This document shows positions 21,828-30,569 of a stretch of DNA of 35,377 nucleotides, piece by piece. The stretch is taken from positions 1-35,377 of the forward strand of contig JAIMBO010000016.1 of the NCBI GenBank assembly GCA_023511405.1. The letters are read 5' to 3'. Source of the stretch: Rubrobacteraceae bacterium (GTDB lineage Bacteria > Actinomycetota > Rubrobacteria > Rubrobacterales > Rubrobacteraceae). The position numbers and the translations under genes are program-made. The notes beneath the pieces were generated by a model, which ran no database searches, was not told where the DNA came from, and saw only the letters and a list, made by a program, of their open reading frames with translations. Each line of letters begins with the position of its first letter. Within the stretch, counting starts at the first letter, position 1.

Positions 21828-23303
21828 CTAGGAGTAGTGGGGCAGGGGCCCACCGGCGTCCTTGAGCACGTAGTCACGGAACATGCGACGGACGATATCC
21901 GGGTGCTTACCCGCCAGGTCGTGCCTCTGGTCCGGGTCGTTCTTCACGTCGTAGAGCTGCATCTGGGTCCCGTCGTAGCGGCCGTGGATCAGGTACCGAT
22001 CGTCGCGCGCCCAGACGTAGGCGTCGTAGCCGAGCGTGAAGTGGTCCCGCTTCTCTTTGGGCTCCCCGCCTTCGAGGATGGGCGAGAGGTCCGTCCCCTG
22101 CATCTGCGCGGGGGGAGATATGTCCATCGCCGAGAGGATGGTGGGGGCGACGTCGTGGGTCGAAGCGTAGTAGTCGCTCTTCTTCCCCGCACCCTTGCCT
22201 TCGGGGTGGCGGATCAGGAAGACGGTGTCGGTGAGCTCCGGGTAGAGCGCGTTGTAGGGCTTGCCGACGTAGCCGTGCTCCCCCAGGCAGTGCCCGTGGT
22301 CGGAGAGCAGGATCAGGAGCGAGTTGTCTAGCACCCCGAGCTCGTCCGCCTTGTTCAGGAAGTGCCCGAGCCATCGATCGGCGTGGGTGGTCTCGCCCGA
22401 GTAGAGCGCGCGCATCCTCTTGAGCTCGGCCTCGGTCAGATAGTCGCTCGGGCCGTAGTCGGGCTCTATAGGCTCGGGTCCGTGGTAGGAGTCGTCGTAG
22501 AGATCGACGTACTTCTTCGGCGGCGCCCACGGTTCGTGCGGGTCGTAGTTGTCCACGACGAGGAAGAAGGGCTGCTTCTCCCGCAGGCCCTCGAGCAGGT
22601 CCGCGGCCCCGCCGAAGACCTTGGCCGCGAACCAGTCGGTCTCGTTCCTGTGCCCCGCGGTGTTGGCCAGAAACTGCTGGATGGTGTCGTGGACCCGGAA
22701 CTTGTTCCCTTTGAGCAGGTACTTGCTCATCTCCTTCTCGGAGACCGTCCAGGCGGGCTTGTAGTGGTCCTTCTCCTGCCCCCGAACCCACTCGAAGACG
22801 TCGAAGCCCTGGTGGAAGTTGTAGAAGGGCTTGAAGAGGTGGTCGGTGTCCGAGATCAGGGCGTTCGCGAACCCGTTCTGCTTGAGGACGTCGGCGAGGG
22901 TCGTCTGCCCGTCGGGGATGGGCTCCCAGCCCCACGGCATGTACCCCTCGCCCCTGACCGGGTGCCAGTTGCGGAAGGGCCAGGTGCGGGTGCCGGTGTG
23001 GATGGCCCGCCGGGCGCAGATGGTCGGAAGGGACTCCGGGTAGGGACGGCTGAAGACCAGGCTCTCCTTCGCCAGCGCGTCGAGGTTGGGGGTCTTTATC
23101 CAGCGGTTGCCGTAGGCACCGACGTGGTCGCGTCGGAGGCTGTCTATTATCACCAGTATGACGTTCATCTTCGAGCCGCCTTTCGGAAGGTAACTCTGGT
23201 ACCTGCTCCCGGCGGCGACCGAAGAGCCCAGGAGAACGGCTCCCGCCGCGCCGGCCCCGGTGGCCTTGAGAAAGCTCTTGCGGGTGATCCTCGTCCGGTC
23301 CAA
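21828..23303 (-). CDS. sulfatase/alkaline-phosphatase superfamily protein with Tat-like signal, Thr at the nucleophile position
   Basis: A 491-residue predicted secreted hydrolase. It begins DRTRITRKSFLKATGAGAAG, a twin-arginine-like signal with RK in place of RR, followed by a hydrophobic stretch. The catalytic domain starts VILVIIDSLRRDHVGAYGNR, whose first Asp is a metal ligand. The nucleophile segment is SLPTICARRAIHTGTR. Aligned to the sulfatase motif CxPxR(x4)TG it has Thr (residue 94) where formylglycine-forming Cys or Ser belongs. LLSDHGHCLGEHGYVGK carries further metal ligands. The Thr suggests a phosphodiesterase- or transferase-type member rather than a true sulfatase. The TTG at 23303 is preferred for GAGGAAGGGG upstream; a TTG at 23327 is possible. 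Confidence 0.85.
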   Translation of the reverse strand: MDRTRITRKSFLKATGAGAAGAVLLGSSVAAGSRYQSYLPKGGSKMNVILVIIDSLRRDHVGAYGNRWIKTPNLDALAKESLVFSRPYPESLPTICARRAIHTGTRTWPFRNWHPVRGEGYMPWGWEPIPDGQTTLADVLKQNGFANALISDTDHLFKPFYNFHQGFDVFEWVRGQEKDHYKPAWTVSEKEMSKYLLKGNKFRVHDTIQQFLANTAGHRNETDWFAAKVFGGAADLLEGLREKQPFFLVVDNYDPHEPWAPPKKYVDLYDDSYHGPEPIEPDYGPSDYLTEAELKRMRALYSGETTHADRWLGHFLNKADELGVLDNSLLILLSDHGHCLGEHGYVGKPYNALYPELTDTVFLIRHPEGKGAGKKSDYYASTHDVAPTILSAMDISPPAQMQGTDLSPILEGGEPKEKRDHFTLGYDAYVWARDDRYLIHGRYDGTQMQLYDVKNDPDQRHDLAGKHPDIVRRMFRDYVLKDAGGPLPHYS

Positions 23304-23354
23304 GGCCCCTTCCTCGTCGTCGTGCAAAGATGGCTTTCAGAGACCGCAGCGTAT

Positions 23355-23363
23355 TCTATAGCA
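23355..23363 (-). promoter_or_regulatory. extended -10 element before the sulfatase-like gene
   Basis: On the minus strand TGCTATAGA occupies 23363-23355. This would start transcription near 23348, about 45 bases before the chosen start codon. It suggests the lower half of the EPS locus has its own promoter. Confidence 0.4.
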
Positions 23364-23383
23364 GATATGTTAACCCAGACGGA

Positions 23384-23398
23384 GCCCGGTATCCGGGC
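23384..23398 (-). terminator. short hairpin between the sugar-phosphate transferase and sulfatase-like genes
   Basis: GCCCGG (23384-23389) pairs perfectly with CCGGGC (23393-23398) around a TAT loop. It lies 25 bases past the stop of the upstream gene and just before the extended -10 box. There is no T tract, so it is at best a weak terminator. Confidence 0.3.
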
Positions 23399-23422
23399 GC
23401 GATGATACCCCTTCTTTCGAGC

Positions 23423-24778
23423 TCAGTAGGCGCCCTTGCGGCGCAGCACGGCCCCTATGGTGAGGATGATGATCTTGATGTCGAACGAGAGGGACCAGTT
23501 CTCGATGTAGTAGAGGTCGAGGCGGACCATCTCTTCGAAGGAGAGGCTGTCGCGCCCGTTTATCTGCCAGTAGCCGGTCATGCCGGGCATGACCGCGAGG
23601 CGTTTCTTGTGCGCCTCTTTCATCCGCCCGTGGTCCCTGAGCGGGAGGGGCCTGGGGCCGACGAGGCTCATCTCGCCCTTGAGCACGTTGATGAGCTGCG
23701 GCAGCTCGTCTATGCTCCAGCGCCGCAGGAACCGGCCCACGCGGGTGACCCGGGGGTCGTCCCTTATCTTGAAGAGGATGCCGTCGGCTTCGTTGGCCTC
23801 CTCGAGCTCCTCCTGCTGCTCTTCGGCCCCCTCGTACATCGAGCGGAACATGTAACAGGTGAAGACCCTCTCGTCGGCGCCGACCCGCCTCTGCCGGAAG
23901 AGAACCGGGCCGGGAGAGTCCAGCTTGATGGCGAGCGCGACGAGGGCGAAGAGCGGCAGCAACGCGAGCAACCCCGTGGCGGAGAGCGCCAGGTCGAGTG
24001 CCCGCTTGAGCGTCCGCTGGAAGTTGTCGAGGCGGGGGTAGCGCACGTCGAGGAGGGGGACGCCCAGGCTCCGGGAGACGGAGGGACGCAGCCGCATGAG
24101 GCCCAGCGCTCCCGGGACCACCCACATCTGTACCCCGCGCAGCCGCACCGATTGCAAGACCTCGAGCAGGTTGTCGTCCGGCAGGCGCTCGGCACCGGCG
24201 AGGAGTACGAGCTTCGCGCCGCTCTCCTCCAGCGTCCGGCGCAGCTCGTCGATGTCCACGCGTCCCTGCGGGGTGAGACCTGCCTCCCCGGCTGGGGTAT
24301 AGGCTCCCGGGGCGAGGTCGAGCAGGCGCCTGAGCCTCTCGCGGCCGGCCTCGTCCCCGACTATGAGGGTAGGGATGAGCCCGATGCCCCGGCGGTAGAC
24401 CGTGTCGAGACCTCGCTCGTAGAGGAGGCGCAGCGGGATGGAGAGGAGGCCGAACAACACCACCGCGGCCACTGCTTCCTCGCCCGGGAGCCCGCTCTCC
24501 GGGTAGAAGTGTGCCCCGGCAACCACGAGCGCGGCCCACAACAGGAGTGCCCCGACGAGCGTGCCGGGGTTGCGCCGGCTGGAGGCGCGCCCGTACATCC
24601 CGCAGGAGACGAAGACGGGAACGAGCACGGCCAGGAGCACCGGGACGAGATGCAGGGAGCCCGAGGCCAGGGAGAGGGCCGCGCCCAGCGATCCGGCGTC
24701 GATCAGGAGAAGGATCAGGACGCTCGCCGGACGGCGCAGCACCCCGCTGCTCAGCAGGTTCCCGATCGCTTCTCTCAT
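23423..24778 (-). CDS. polyprenyl glycosylphosphotransferase (exopolysaccharide initiating sugar-phosphate transferase)
   Basis: A 451-residue membrane enzyme of the WbaP/WcaJ/EpsL class, which moves a hexose-1-phosphate from a nucleotide sugar to undecaprenyl phosphate and so starts the repeat unit. The N-terminal 110 residues contain four helices. A Rossmann-like central domain follows ([20 protein letters not shown], then [11 protein letters not shown]). The catalytic C-terminal domain begins [20 protein letters not shown] with one re-entrant helix, then [44 protein letters not shown] and [11 protein letters not shown], all signatures of the family. The ATG at 24778 has GGAGGGG upstream and a TATACT box at 24792-24797 on the same strand. 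Confidence 0.96.
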   Translation of the reverse strand: MREAIGNLLSSGVLRRPASVLILLLIDAGSLGAALSLASGSLHLVPVLLAVLVPVFVSCGMYGRASSRRNPGTLVGALLLWAALVVAGAHFYPESGLPGEEAVAAVVLFGLLSIPLRLLYERGLDTVYRRGIGLIPTLIVGDEAGRERLRRLLDLAPGAYTPAGEAGLTPQGRVDIDELRRTLEESGAKLVLLAGAERLPDDNLLEVLQSVRLRGVQMWVVPGALGLMRLRPSVSRSLGVPLLDVRYPRLDNFQRTLKRALDLALSATGLLALLPLFALVALAIKLDSPGPVLFRQRRVGADERVFTCYMFRSMYEGAEEQQEELEEANEADGILFKIRDDPRVTRVGRFLRRWSIDELPQLINVLKGEMSLVGPRPLPLRDHGRMKEAHKKRLAVMPGMTGYWQINGRDSLSFEEMVRLDLYYIENWSLSFDIKIIILTIGAVLRRKGAY

Positions 24779-24824
24779 CTCACCCCTCCGGAGTATAACC
24801 CTTCGGGGGGAGGGGTTTGGAGGA

Positions 24825-26063
24825 CTACCAGCTGCCCCGGGCGTAGGTGTGCGAGGGTAGCTGGTGACCCCGCGGGTAGACCAGGTACGCCATCCCGCCC
24901 GAGCCGGTCTCGAACCACACCTTGCGGAACTGGTCCCTCTCGTAGACCCGCTCGACCCCGGCGGCGCTCTTCGCCGCCGGGTCGTTGACGATGACGTCCC
25001 CGGAGCGGGTGAAGCCCCGGATCACGAGCAGGTGACCCTCCGTCGAGGGGATGGGGGCGCCGTCGAGCTCGCCCCTGTGCCAGGCGACGCTCGCGACGAG
25101 CGGGATCCCCGCACCGATGAAGCGCTCCGCCTGGCCGAGCGAGGAGAAGCGGTTGACCGAGCCCACGAGCCCGTAGGATGCGGCGTAGGCGGTGTTGAAC
25201 GGCCAGTTGCCGGTGCCGCCGTAGACGTGGTCGTAGGTGCCGCGGGCTACCCTCGGGACCGGCTGGTCGAGCGCCTCCCTCCCGGTCTTCTTCGCCCAGT
25301 AGGCCATCACCATCGAGAGGGAGGTCGGTGAGCACCAGACCTCGCCGCCGTCGGGGTAGACCATCTGCGAGCGGGGCGGAACGGCGAGGTTCTTCCCCCA
25401 TATCCTCCGGTCGGGCCCCACGCCGAGCGGCTCCCCGGCGCGGTAGGAGTTCGAGGTGGTGAAGAACAGCGCCCGTACCCCCGGTGAGATCCCCTTCTTC
25501 GCGGTGAAGAGCTTCAGGCGGTACTGGTAGGCTCCGGCGAAGACGCGCCCGCGGCCCTGCAGGGTGTCGGTCGCCACCTGCCAGCGGGCGGTCTTCTGCC
25601 CGTCGACGCTGTGGCGCTCTATCGTGCCGGTGCCCTTCGCCCAGATGCCGAGGTCGAACCAGCGCGTCCAGCTCCCCCCCGAGCGTACCCGTACGTCGAG
25701 TTCGATCCAGGTTCCCGGGGGAGTCGAGGCGTTCCACGAGGGGTTCAGGGTGTCGAAGGCGATGCCGGGCCGGTGGACGGGGGAGAGGATCGAGCCCCAG
25801 TAGAAGGCGCCGCCGTTGTACTTGCCGCTCCTGTCCGTGCCCCGGTGCGGGTGGGCGCCGAGCCGGACCGTCGCGGTGCCACCGGCGTTCCTGGAGATCA
25901 CCACGGCGTCACGGTGCCCCTCCGAGAGGGCGCGGTGGGTGTCGAAGCGGTCGAAGTGTACGTAAGGACGGGCGGCCCCTGCCCGGGCCGTGGCGCCGGA
26001 CGAGAACAACATCATGGCGGAGAGCACAACGAACAGACCCGCCCCGAGGCTCCTGCGCAGCAT
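24825..26063 (-). CDS. secreted C39-family (papain-like) peptidase
   Basis: A 412-residue exported protein. The ATG at 26063 is chosen for GGAGGT 9 bases upstream and gives a classical signal peptide (MLRRSLGAGLFVVLSAMMLF, cleavage likely after ATARAGA). Residues about 35-210 form a beta-rich domain (GIAFDTLNPSWNASTPPGTW, WTRWFDLGIWAKG) like those preceding C39 domains in actinobacterial proteins. The peptidase core has Cys244 in GEVWCSPTSLSMVM, His344 in STEGHLLVIRGF and Asp361 in VIVNDPAA, a full Cys-His-Asp triad. Bacteriocin-type C39 peptidases are fused to ABC exporters; this one is stand-alone and extracellular. Its role in the polysaccharide locus is unknown. Confidence 0.88.
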   Translation of the reverse strand: MLRRSLGAGLFVVLSAMMLFSSGATARAGAARPYVHFDRFDTHRALSEGHRDAVVISRNAGGTATVRLGAHPHRGTDRSGKYNGGAFYWGSILSPVHRPGIAFDTLNPSWNASTPPGTWIELDVRVRSGGSWTRWFDLGIWAKGTGTIERHSVDGQKTARWQVATDTLQGRGRVFAGAYQYRLKLFTAKKGISPGVRALFFTTSNSYRAGEPLGVGPDRRIWGKNLAVPPRSQMVYPDGGEVWCSPTSLSMVMAYWAKKTGREALDQPVPRVARGTYDHVYGGTGNWPFNTAYAASYGLVGSVNRFSSLGQAERFIGAGIPLVASVAWHRGELDGAPIPSTEGHLLVIRGFTRSGDVIVNDPAAKSAAGVERVYERDQFRKVWFETGSGGMAYLVYPRGHQLPSHTYARGSW

Positions 26064-26104
26064 GCCATACCCACCTCCCCCCTCATTCATGGCGGTAGTC
26101 TACC

Positions 26105-26878
26105 CTACCGCCGGCGGGGCCGTCCACGCGACCGCTGGCGCAGCACGCGCCAGAGGAAGAGGGGGTTGCCGATCAGGTAACGCCGCCAGAGGCGGCGGGG
26201 CTCGATGAAGAGCCGGGCGAGCCACTCGAGGCCGTTGTCCGTAAGCAGCCTCGGTCCCCGGCGCAGACGCCCGGAGGCGTAGTCGAAGACCGCCCCTCCG
26301 GTGAGGGCGACCCGGGCGTCGATGCGTTCCCAGTTCTCCATCAGCCAGCGCTCCTGCAGCGGCATCCCCATCCCGACGAGCAGGATGTCCGGGGATGCGG
26401 CGTTTATCTGCTTTATCACGGCTTCGTTCTGCGGGCTCCCGGCGCGGTGGTCGAAGTAGCCGTGATGGGTGCCGCGGACCTCGAGGCCCGGGTTCAGGCG
26501 GCGCAGGTTACGGGCTGCCTCGTCGGCGACCCCGGGACGTCCTCCGAGGAAGTAGAGGGTGAACCCCTCGGCGGCGGCGAGGGAGGCGAGACGCCAGATC
26601 CAGTCGGCGTAGGTGATCCTCTCCGGTATGCGCCTCCCGAGGAGGCGGGCCGCGAGCATCACCCCGGCCCCGTCGCAGAAGACTACCTGCGCCCGGCCGA
26701 AGAAGCTTCTCAGCTCCTCGTCTTCGTAGAGCAGGTTCAACGCGTGGGCGTTGACGTTCAGGAAGAGCGCGTGCTCTTCCCGACGGACGGCACGGGCGAG
26801 CCTTCTGTGCAGCTCGCCGACCTCGAGCGGGTCGACGCCGACGCCGAGGATCTCTACCCGTCTCTCATCCGCTCCCAC
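26105..26878 (-). CDS. WecG/TagA/CpsF family glycosyltransferase
   Basis: A 257-residue GT26 enzyme. The family adds N-acetylmannosamine, N-acetylmannosaminuronate or a similar sugar to a polyprenyl-linked acceptor in teichoic acid, ECA or capsule synthesis. Visible motifs are FLNVNAHALNLLYEDEELR (residues about 39-57), VVFCDGAGVMLAARLLG, ERITYADWIWRLA, LYFLGGRPGVADEAA, DILLVGMGMPLQERW and ALTGGAVFDYASG. The C-terminal basic tail (RRLWRRYLIGNPLFLWRVL) is the membrane-associating appendage seen in TagA. The GTG at 26878 has GGAGGAG 5 bases upstream and overlaps the preceding glycosyltransferase gene by 25 bases, so the two are coupled. Confidence 0.94.
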   Translation of the reverse strand: MGADERRVEILGVGVDPLEVGELHRRLARAVRREEHALFLNVNAHALNLLYEDEELRSFFGRAQVVFCDGAGVMLAARLLGRRIPERITYADWIWRLASLAAAEGFTLYFLGGRPGVADEAARNLRRLNPGLEVRGTHHGYFDHRAGSPQNEAVIKQINAASPDILLVGMGMPLQERWLMENWERIDARVALTGGAVFDYASGRLRRGPRLLTDNGLEWLARLFIEPRRLWRRYLIGNPLFLWRVLRQRSRGRPRRR

Positions 26879-27993
26879 AACAGCTCCTCCACCTGAGAGA
26901 AGCGCTTCTCCCAGGAGTTCTCTTCGGCGAGGGATATCCTCCTCCGTGCCTTCTGGAGCGTCTCCAGGCTGCCGAGGCTGCGCAGCGCCCCGACGAATTC
27001 CCGGGGGCTTCGCGCCGGGTAGACGAGATCCTCCAGACCGGCGAAGGCGGGCAGCGGGGAGGTGACGACGGGGAGCCCGGTGGCCAGGCTCTCGTAGGTC
27101 TTGGCCGGAAAGATCGCCCGGGTGAGCTTCCCCGAACGGTAGGGCAGGACGAAGGCGTCCACCCCCCGCAGGGTTTCGGGGAGCCTCTCGTGGGAGACCT
27201 CCCCCCGGTGGTCGACGCCGGGGATTCGCAGCAGGCGGCGGGAGGTGCGGTCGAGCCTGCCGACGAGCCTGAGGGAGAACCCCGAGCGCGCGATACTCTC
27301 CAGGGTCTCCAGGTCCAGCCGGTGGACGCCGATGTCCCCGAAGAAGCAGACCGTGCGCACCCGGCGGACGGGCTCCGCCCTCCTCAGGGACGCGAAGCGC
27401 TCGCAGTCGGCCGCGGGCCCGCAGAGGATTGCGTCCGGCCTCACCCTCCGCGCCTTCTGCAGCAGGTTTTCGGAGGTGCAGAGCACTAGATCCGAGCGCC
27501 CGAGCAGCTCCCGCTCGCTCTCTTCGACCCCTGGAGGGGCCCCGGGGAAGGCCGTGTAGTCGTCGCAGAGGTCGTAGACCAGGAGCCGGGGGTTGAGCTC
27601 CGAGGCGAGGCGCAGCGTGGCCCCGGTCGGCAGGTAGGCGATGACGACCGGGGAAGAGCCGGAGAGAGCGCGCAGGTCCCCCGCGGCCCGGGGGACGAGG
27701 AGGAGCCGGTCGGCGGCCCTGAAGAGCGGGTTCGTCGGCGGGAGGGTGAGCGGGGAGTATACGGTGAGGGCGGGTTCTTTGGGCGATCCTCTCCCGCTGC
27801 CGGAGAGCCTCCTCGCAAGGGCCCGGGCGTCCGGGCGCGGGCGCGAGAAGCCCGTGGTCTCGACGAAGACGGTCGGGTAGCCGGCCCGGGCGAAGCGGAC
27901 GGCGAGTTCGTGGTGGCGCTGCCAGAGGAAGTCCCACCGGACCCCGGCGAGCAGCACCACGGTCGGGAGATCTCCTCTAGTGTCCCTTTGCAC
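26854..27993 (-). CDS. glycosyltransferase family 4-like protein
   Basis: A 379-residue GT-B-fold glycosyltransferase. The N-terminal domain starts TVVLLAGVRWDFLWQRHHEL, and LLVYDLCDDYTAFPG resembles the group acting on polysaccharide repeat units. The linker region has LVLCTSENLLQKAR. The C-terminal nucleotide-sugar domain has RTVCFFGDIGVHRLD, FVLPYRSGKLTRAIFPAK and TYESLATGLPVVTSPLPA, where the final Glu and Gly residues bind the donor. Donor and acceptor are not predictable. Its GTG start lies 17 bases inside the sulfotransferase gene upstream, and its end overlaps the WecG-like gene. All three are tightly packed in one operon. Confidence 0.9.
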   Translation of the reverse strand: MQRDTRGDLPTVVLLAGVRWDFLWQRHHELAVRFARAGYPTVFVETTGFSRPRPDARALARRLSGSGRGSPKEPALTVYSPLTLPPTNPLFRAADRLLLVPRAAGDLRALSGSSPVVIAYLPTGATLRLASELNPRLLVYDLCDDYTAFPGAPPGVEESERELLGRSDLVLCTSENLLQKARRVRPDAILCGPAADCERFASLRRAEPVRRVRTVCFFGDIGVHRLDLETLESIARSGFSLRLVGRLDRTSRRLLRIPGVDHRGEVSHERLPETLRGVDAFVLPYRSGKLTRAIFPAKTYESLATGLPVVTSPLPAFAGLEDLVYPARSPREFVGALRSLGSLETLQKARRRISLAEENSWEKRFSQVEELLWERMRDG

Positions 27994-28897
27994 GGTCGGG
28001 CTTCGTCCCCCCTTCCATGATGCGCGTGAGTTCCTTCCTGTCGGGGCGGCCGTCTTCGTCGTAGATGCGCTCGAGCCCGAAGAGCGAGAGTATCCGCTCG
28101 ACCCGTCCGGCCTGCGCCCGGCTCACCCGCAGACCGCCCGGGCCGCTCGTCGCCGAAGGCCTCCTCAGGCTCCGCAGCACCCTGTCGGGGGGCCGGTCCT
28201 CTCCCAGCGCGCGGAAGAGGCGGGTGAGGGTGGTCTGCGGGTCGGCGAGGAGCTCCTCGTAGAAGACCACGTGCAGCGCGCCCGGGCCGAGCTGTGCGAG
28301 CGGCACGTAGTTGTCTATGCACCAGAGGAAGACGTGCCGCTCGAATGGGGTCCCGGCGCGGCGGATCTGGTGCTCGAACGGCCGGAGGAAGTCCTCGAGC
28401 AGGTCCCGCTGCGAGAGCACCTCTTCGAGGTTGTCGCGCCAGCCCAGGGAGAGCCGCGAGGCGGCGACGGCGCAGGGGTGGCGGATGATGAGGATCAGGG
28501 GCATCTCCGGGAAGTTGTGGTGCAGCCAGCCCAGCAGCAGGTTCGCCCGGATGTCCTTTATCACGCGGCGGCGGGCGACGAAGCTCTTGTGGAGGCGGTC
28601 GGTCCACCGATCGCGGATGCGGCCGGTGACGATGGCGCGCGCGGGGTCGAGGTACTCCGGGCGGGCGTCGTCGGGGCGCAGGTACTGCTTGCTCGAGAAG
28701 TGGCGGACGGTCCCTACCCTCCAGGGGCAGAAGGGCTCGAAGATGAGCCGGCAGCCGCCGCGGGCGCACAGCGCTTCCGCGAGCCAGGTCGTGCCGCTGC
28801 GCCCGCTCCCGGCGACGAAGACGGAGTCTTTCTCGTCTCCTCCGACGTCCACGTAGAGCCCCGAGAGGGCCTGCTCTGCGAGCGTCCGGCCCTTCAC
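27977..28897 (-). CDS. sulfotransferase family protein
   Basis: A 306-residue PAPS-dependent sulfotransferase. The 5' binding loop is VFVAGSGRSGTTWLAEALC at residues 26-44. IVTGRIRDRWTDRL follows. The 3' motif is LILIIRHPCAVAASRLSLGW at about residue 132. YEELLADPQTTLTRLFRALG is the usual closing block, and RPSATSGPGGL resembles the segment that contacts the nucleotide. It is only distantly similar to the sulfotransferase at 18608-19528. The GTG at 28897 has AAGGAGG 5 bases upstream. It lies between the polymerase-like gene and the glycosyltransferase, so the likely acceptor is a sugar of the repeat unit (inference). Confidence 0.9.
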   Translation of the reverse strand: MKGRTLAEQALSGLYVDVGGDEKDSVFVAGSGRSGTTWLAEALCARGGCRLIFEPFCPWRVGTVRHFSSKQYLRPDDARPEYLDPARAIVTGRIRDRWTDRLHKSFVARRRVIKDIRANLLLGWLHHNFPEMPLILIIRHPCAVAASRLSLGWRDNLEEVLSQRDLLEDFLRPFEHQIRRAGTPFERHVFLWCIDNYVPLAQLGPGALHVVFYEELLADPQTTLTRLFRALGEDRPPDRVLRSLRRPSATSGPGGLRVSRAQAGRVERILSLFGLERIYDEDGRPDRKELTRIMEGGTKPDRAKGH

Positions 28898-28907
28898 GGC
28901 TCCTCCT

Positions 28908-30425
28908 TCAGGTTTTCTCCCCGGCGTCCCAGTCCTTCATCGAGGACAGCTTCACCGCCACCCCGGCCAGCGTGAAGAAGAGCAGGGTGGAAGGGGGAAT
29001 GTACCAGTGCCACTCGAACGCCGAGGAGACGAGGTAGGCGACGATCGCGGCCACCATCCCCGCCAGGAGCAGCCTCCGCTCGCCCGTCGGGCTCGCGCGC
29101 AGCGTCGCGCGGGCGGTGTAGAAGACCAGGTACCCCGCGAAGCCCACGATCGCGAGGAAGGCGAAGAGCCCGGTCTCCGTCCCCTGCTCCAGGTAGAGGT
29201 TGTGCACCTGCTTCACCCCCTGGTAATCCGGACGGTGTTTGAGCCAGGTGTACTGGAAGGTGCCGGCCCCGGATCCGGTGAGCGGATGCCGCTTCCACTC
29301 CTGCCAGGCGACCTTCCAGTAGTCTTTTCTGAAGCCTATGCTCGCCGAAGCCAGCCGGTCGCTGACGTTCCTGGTCGAGTCCGGGTTGTTGATGAGCGTC
29401 CGGTAGGTGTCCACCGGACCGCCGTGTTTCTCCACCAGCGCGCCGGCTCCGATCAGACCGGCCACGACGACGAGGGCGGCCACGAGCGCGCCGATCCGGC
29501 GCCGCGTGGTGGGCGAGAGCGTGCTGCGGCGTGCCACCGCGGCGTAGGCGAACTGGAGCAGGAACGCCGCCACGAGCGCCAGCGCGAGGTCGGTGCGGAA
29601 CGCCCCTGCCGCCGCGAGCTTCTGCGGGTCCGGGACGTTCTCCATGAGGCCCCGGGTGTGATCTATCCGCCGTACGAGCCAGAGCCCCGGCGCGGCGAGG
29701 AGCGCGAGGTTGGCCAGCGTGCCGAGCCTGCGGCTGGTGAGCGCGAGGAGGACCACCGCCCCTATGACCATCGAACCCAGCCCCCCGCGTGAGACGGTCA
29801 GGTAGAGGGTGGTGAGGTAGGCGAGGGCGAAGACCGCGTACACGGCACGCACCAGGGCGTTTCTCATCTGGGTCATGCGCGCCACGATGAGCAGCGCGCC
29901 CATCGCGAGCACCAGGGCCGTGGTGTTGGCGTAGCCGAGCGTGGAGTCCACCCTGACTCCCCCGAAGGAGGTGACGGGGTACCTGATGGGATCGGCTTTC
30001 TGCAAGAGCCCGTAGACGCAGACCGGGAGCACCGTGAGCGCCGCGAGGTCCATGAAGAGCCCGGGCTGCCAGCGGCGGCAGAGTGCTCCCACCGAGAGCA
30101 GGAAGGTGGCCAGGTACATCGAGGAGCGTACGGTCTCCTCCACCGTGAGTATGTCGCTCGTCGTCCACAGCAGCGAGATGCCCTTGATGCCCGCCAGCAC
30201 CGCCAGCAGGCCGGTGAGAACCCACCCGGGGGCCGGGATGTCCTCGAAATAGCGCTCCGCGAAGAGCGTGACGAACAGGAGCGCGAGGATGGCGGCGGCG
30301 ACCGGGAGCCACAGCTCCTCGGTGTAGAGGCCGTCTCTTATCATGCCGTAGCAGGTGGCGGCGAGCAGGACGTCCAGAACGAGGGCTTTGTACGTGACGA
30401 GGGATCTCCCGGGCCTCTCCGTCAT
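28908..30425 (-). CDS. O-antigen ligase/Wzy-like polysaccharide polymerase
   Basis: A 505-residue membrane protein with about 12 helices. The defining Wzy/WaaL periplasmic loop is visible: LTGSGAGTFQYTWLKHRPDY, then KQVHNLYLEQGTETGLFAFL at about residues 375-420. Here the His-Asn and the downstream Glu are the conserved residues. RVDSTLGYANTTALVLAMGA earlier in the chain is also typical of the family. In Gram-positive bacteria such proteins polymerise lipid-linked repeat units outside the membrane. It lies 10 bases before the sulfotransferase gene in the same operon. The 144-base gap upstream of its ATG (30426-30569) shows no clear feature. Confidence 0.93.
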   Translation of the reverse strand: MTERPGRSLVTYKALVLDVLLAATCYGMIRDGLYTEELWLPVAAAILALLFVTLFAERYFEDIPAPGWVLTGLLAVLAGIKGISLLWTTSDILTVEETVRSSMYLATFLLSVGALCRRWQPGLFMDLAALTVLPVCVYGLLQKADPIRYPVTSFGGVRVDSTLGYANTTALVLAMGALLIVARMTQMRNALVRAVYAVFALAYLTTLYLTVSRGGLGSMVIGAVVLLALTSRRLGTLANLALLAAPGLWLVRRIDHTRGLMENVPDPQKLAAAGAFRTDLALALVAAFLLQFAYAAVARRSTLSPTTRRRIGALVAALVVVAGLIGAGALVEKHGGPVDTYRTLINNPDSTRNVSDRLASASIGFRKDYWKVAWQEWKRHPLTGSGAGTFQYTWLKHRPDYQGVKQVHNLYLEQGTETGLFAFLAIVGFAGYLVFYTARATLRASPTGERRLLLAGMVAAIVAYLVSSAFEWHWYIPPSTLLFFTLAGVAVKLSSMKDWDAGEKT

Positions 30426-30569
30426 CGCCGGGCTCCCGGGGTTCGCGGGTCGAGGACGAAGCCTCGAACGTCGGCTTTCGCGTCGGGGGACACGGGCGAC
30501 AACCCGGCGAGAGATCGACGGGACTTCATCGAGCCGCCGGGAGCGCCGCCCACACTGCGGAGTACTCCA

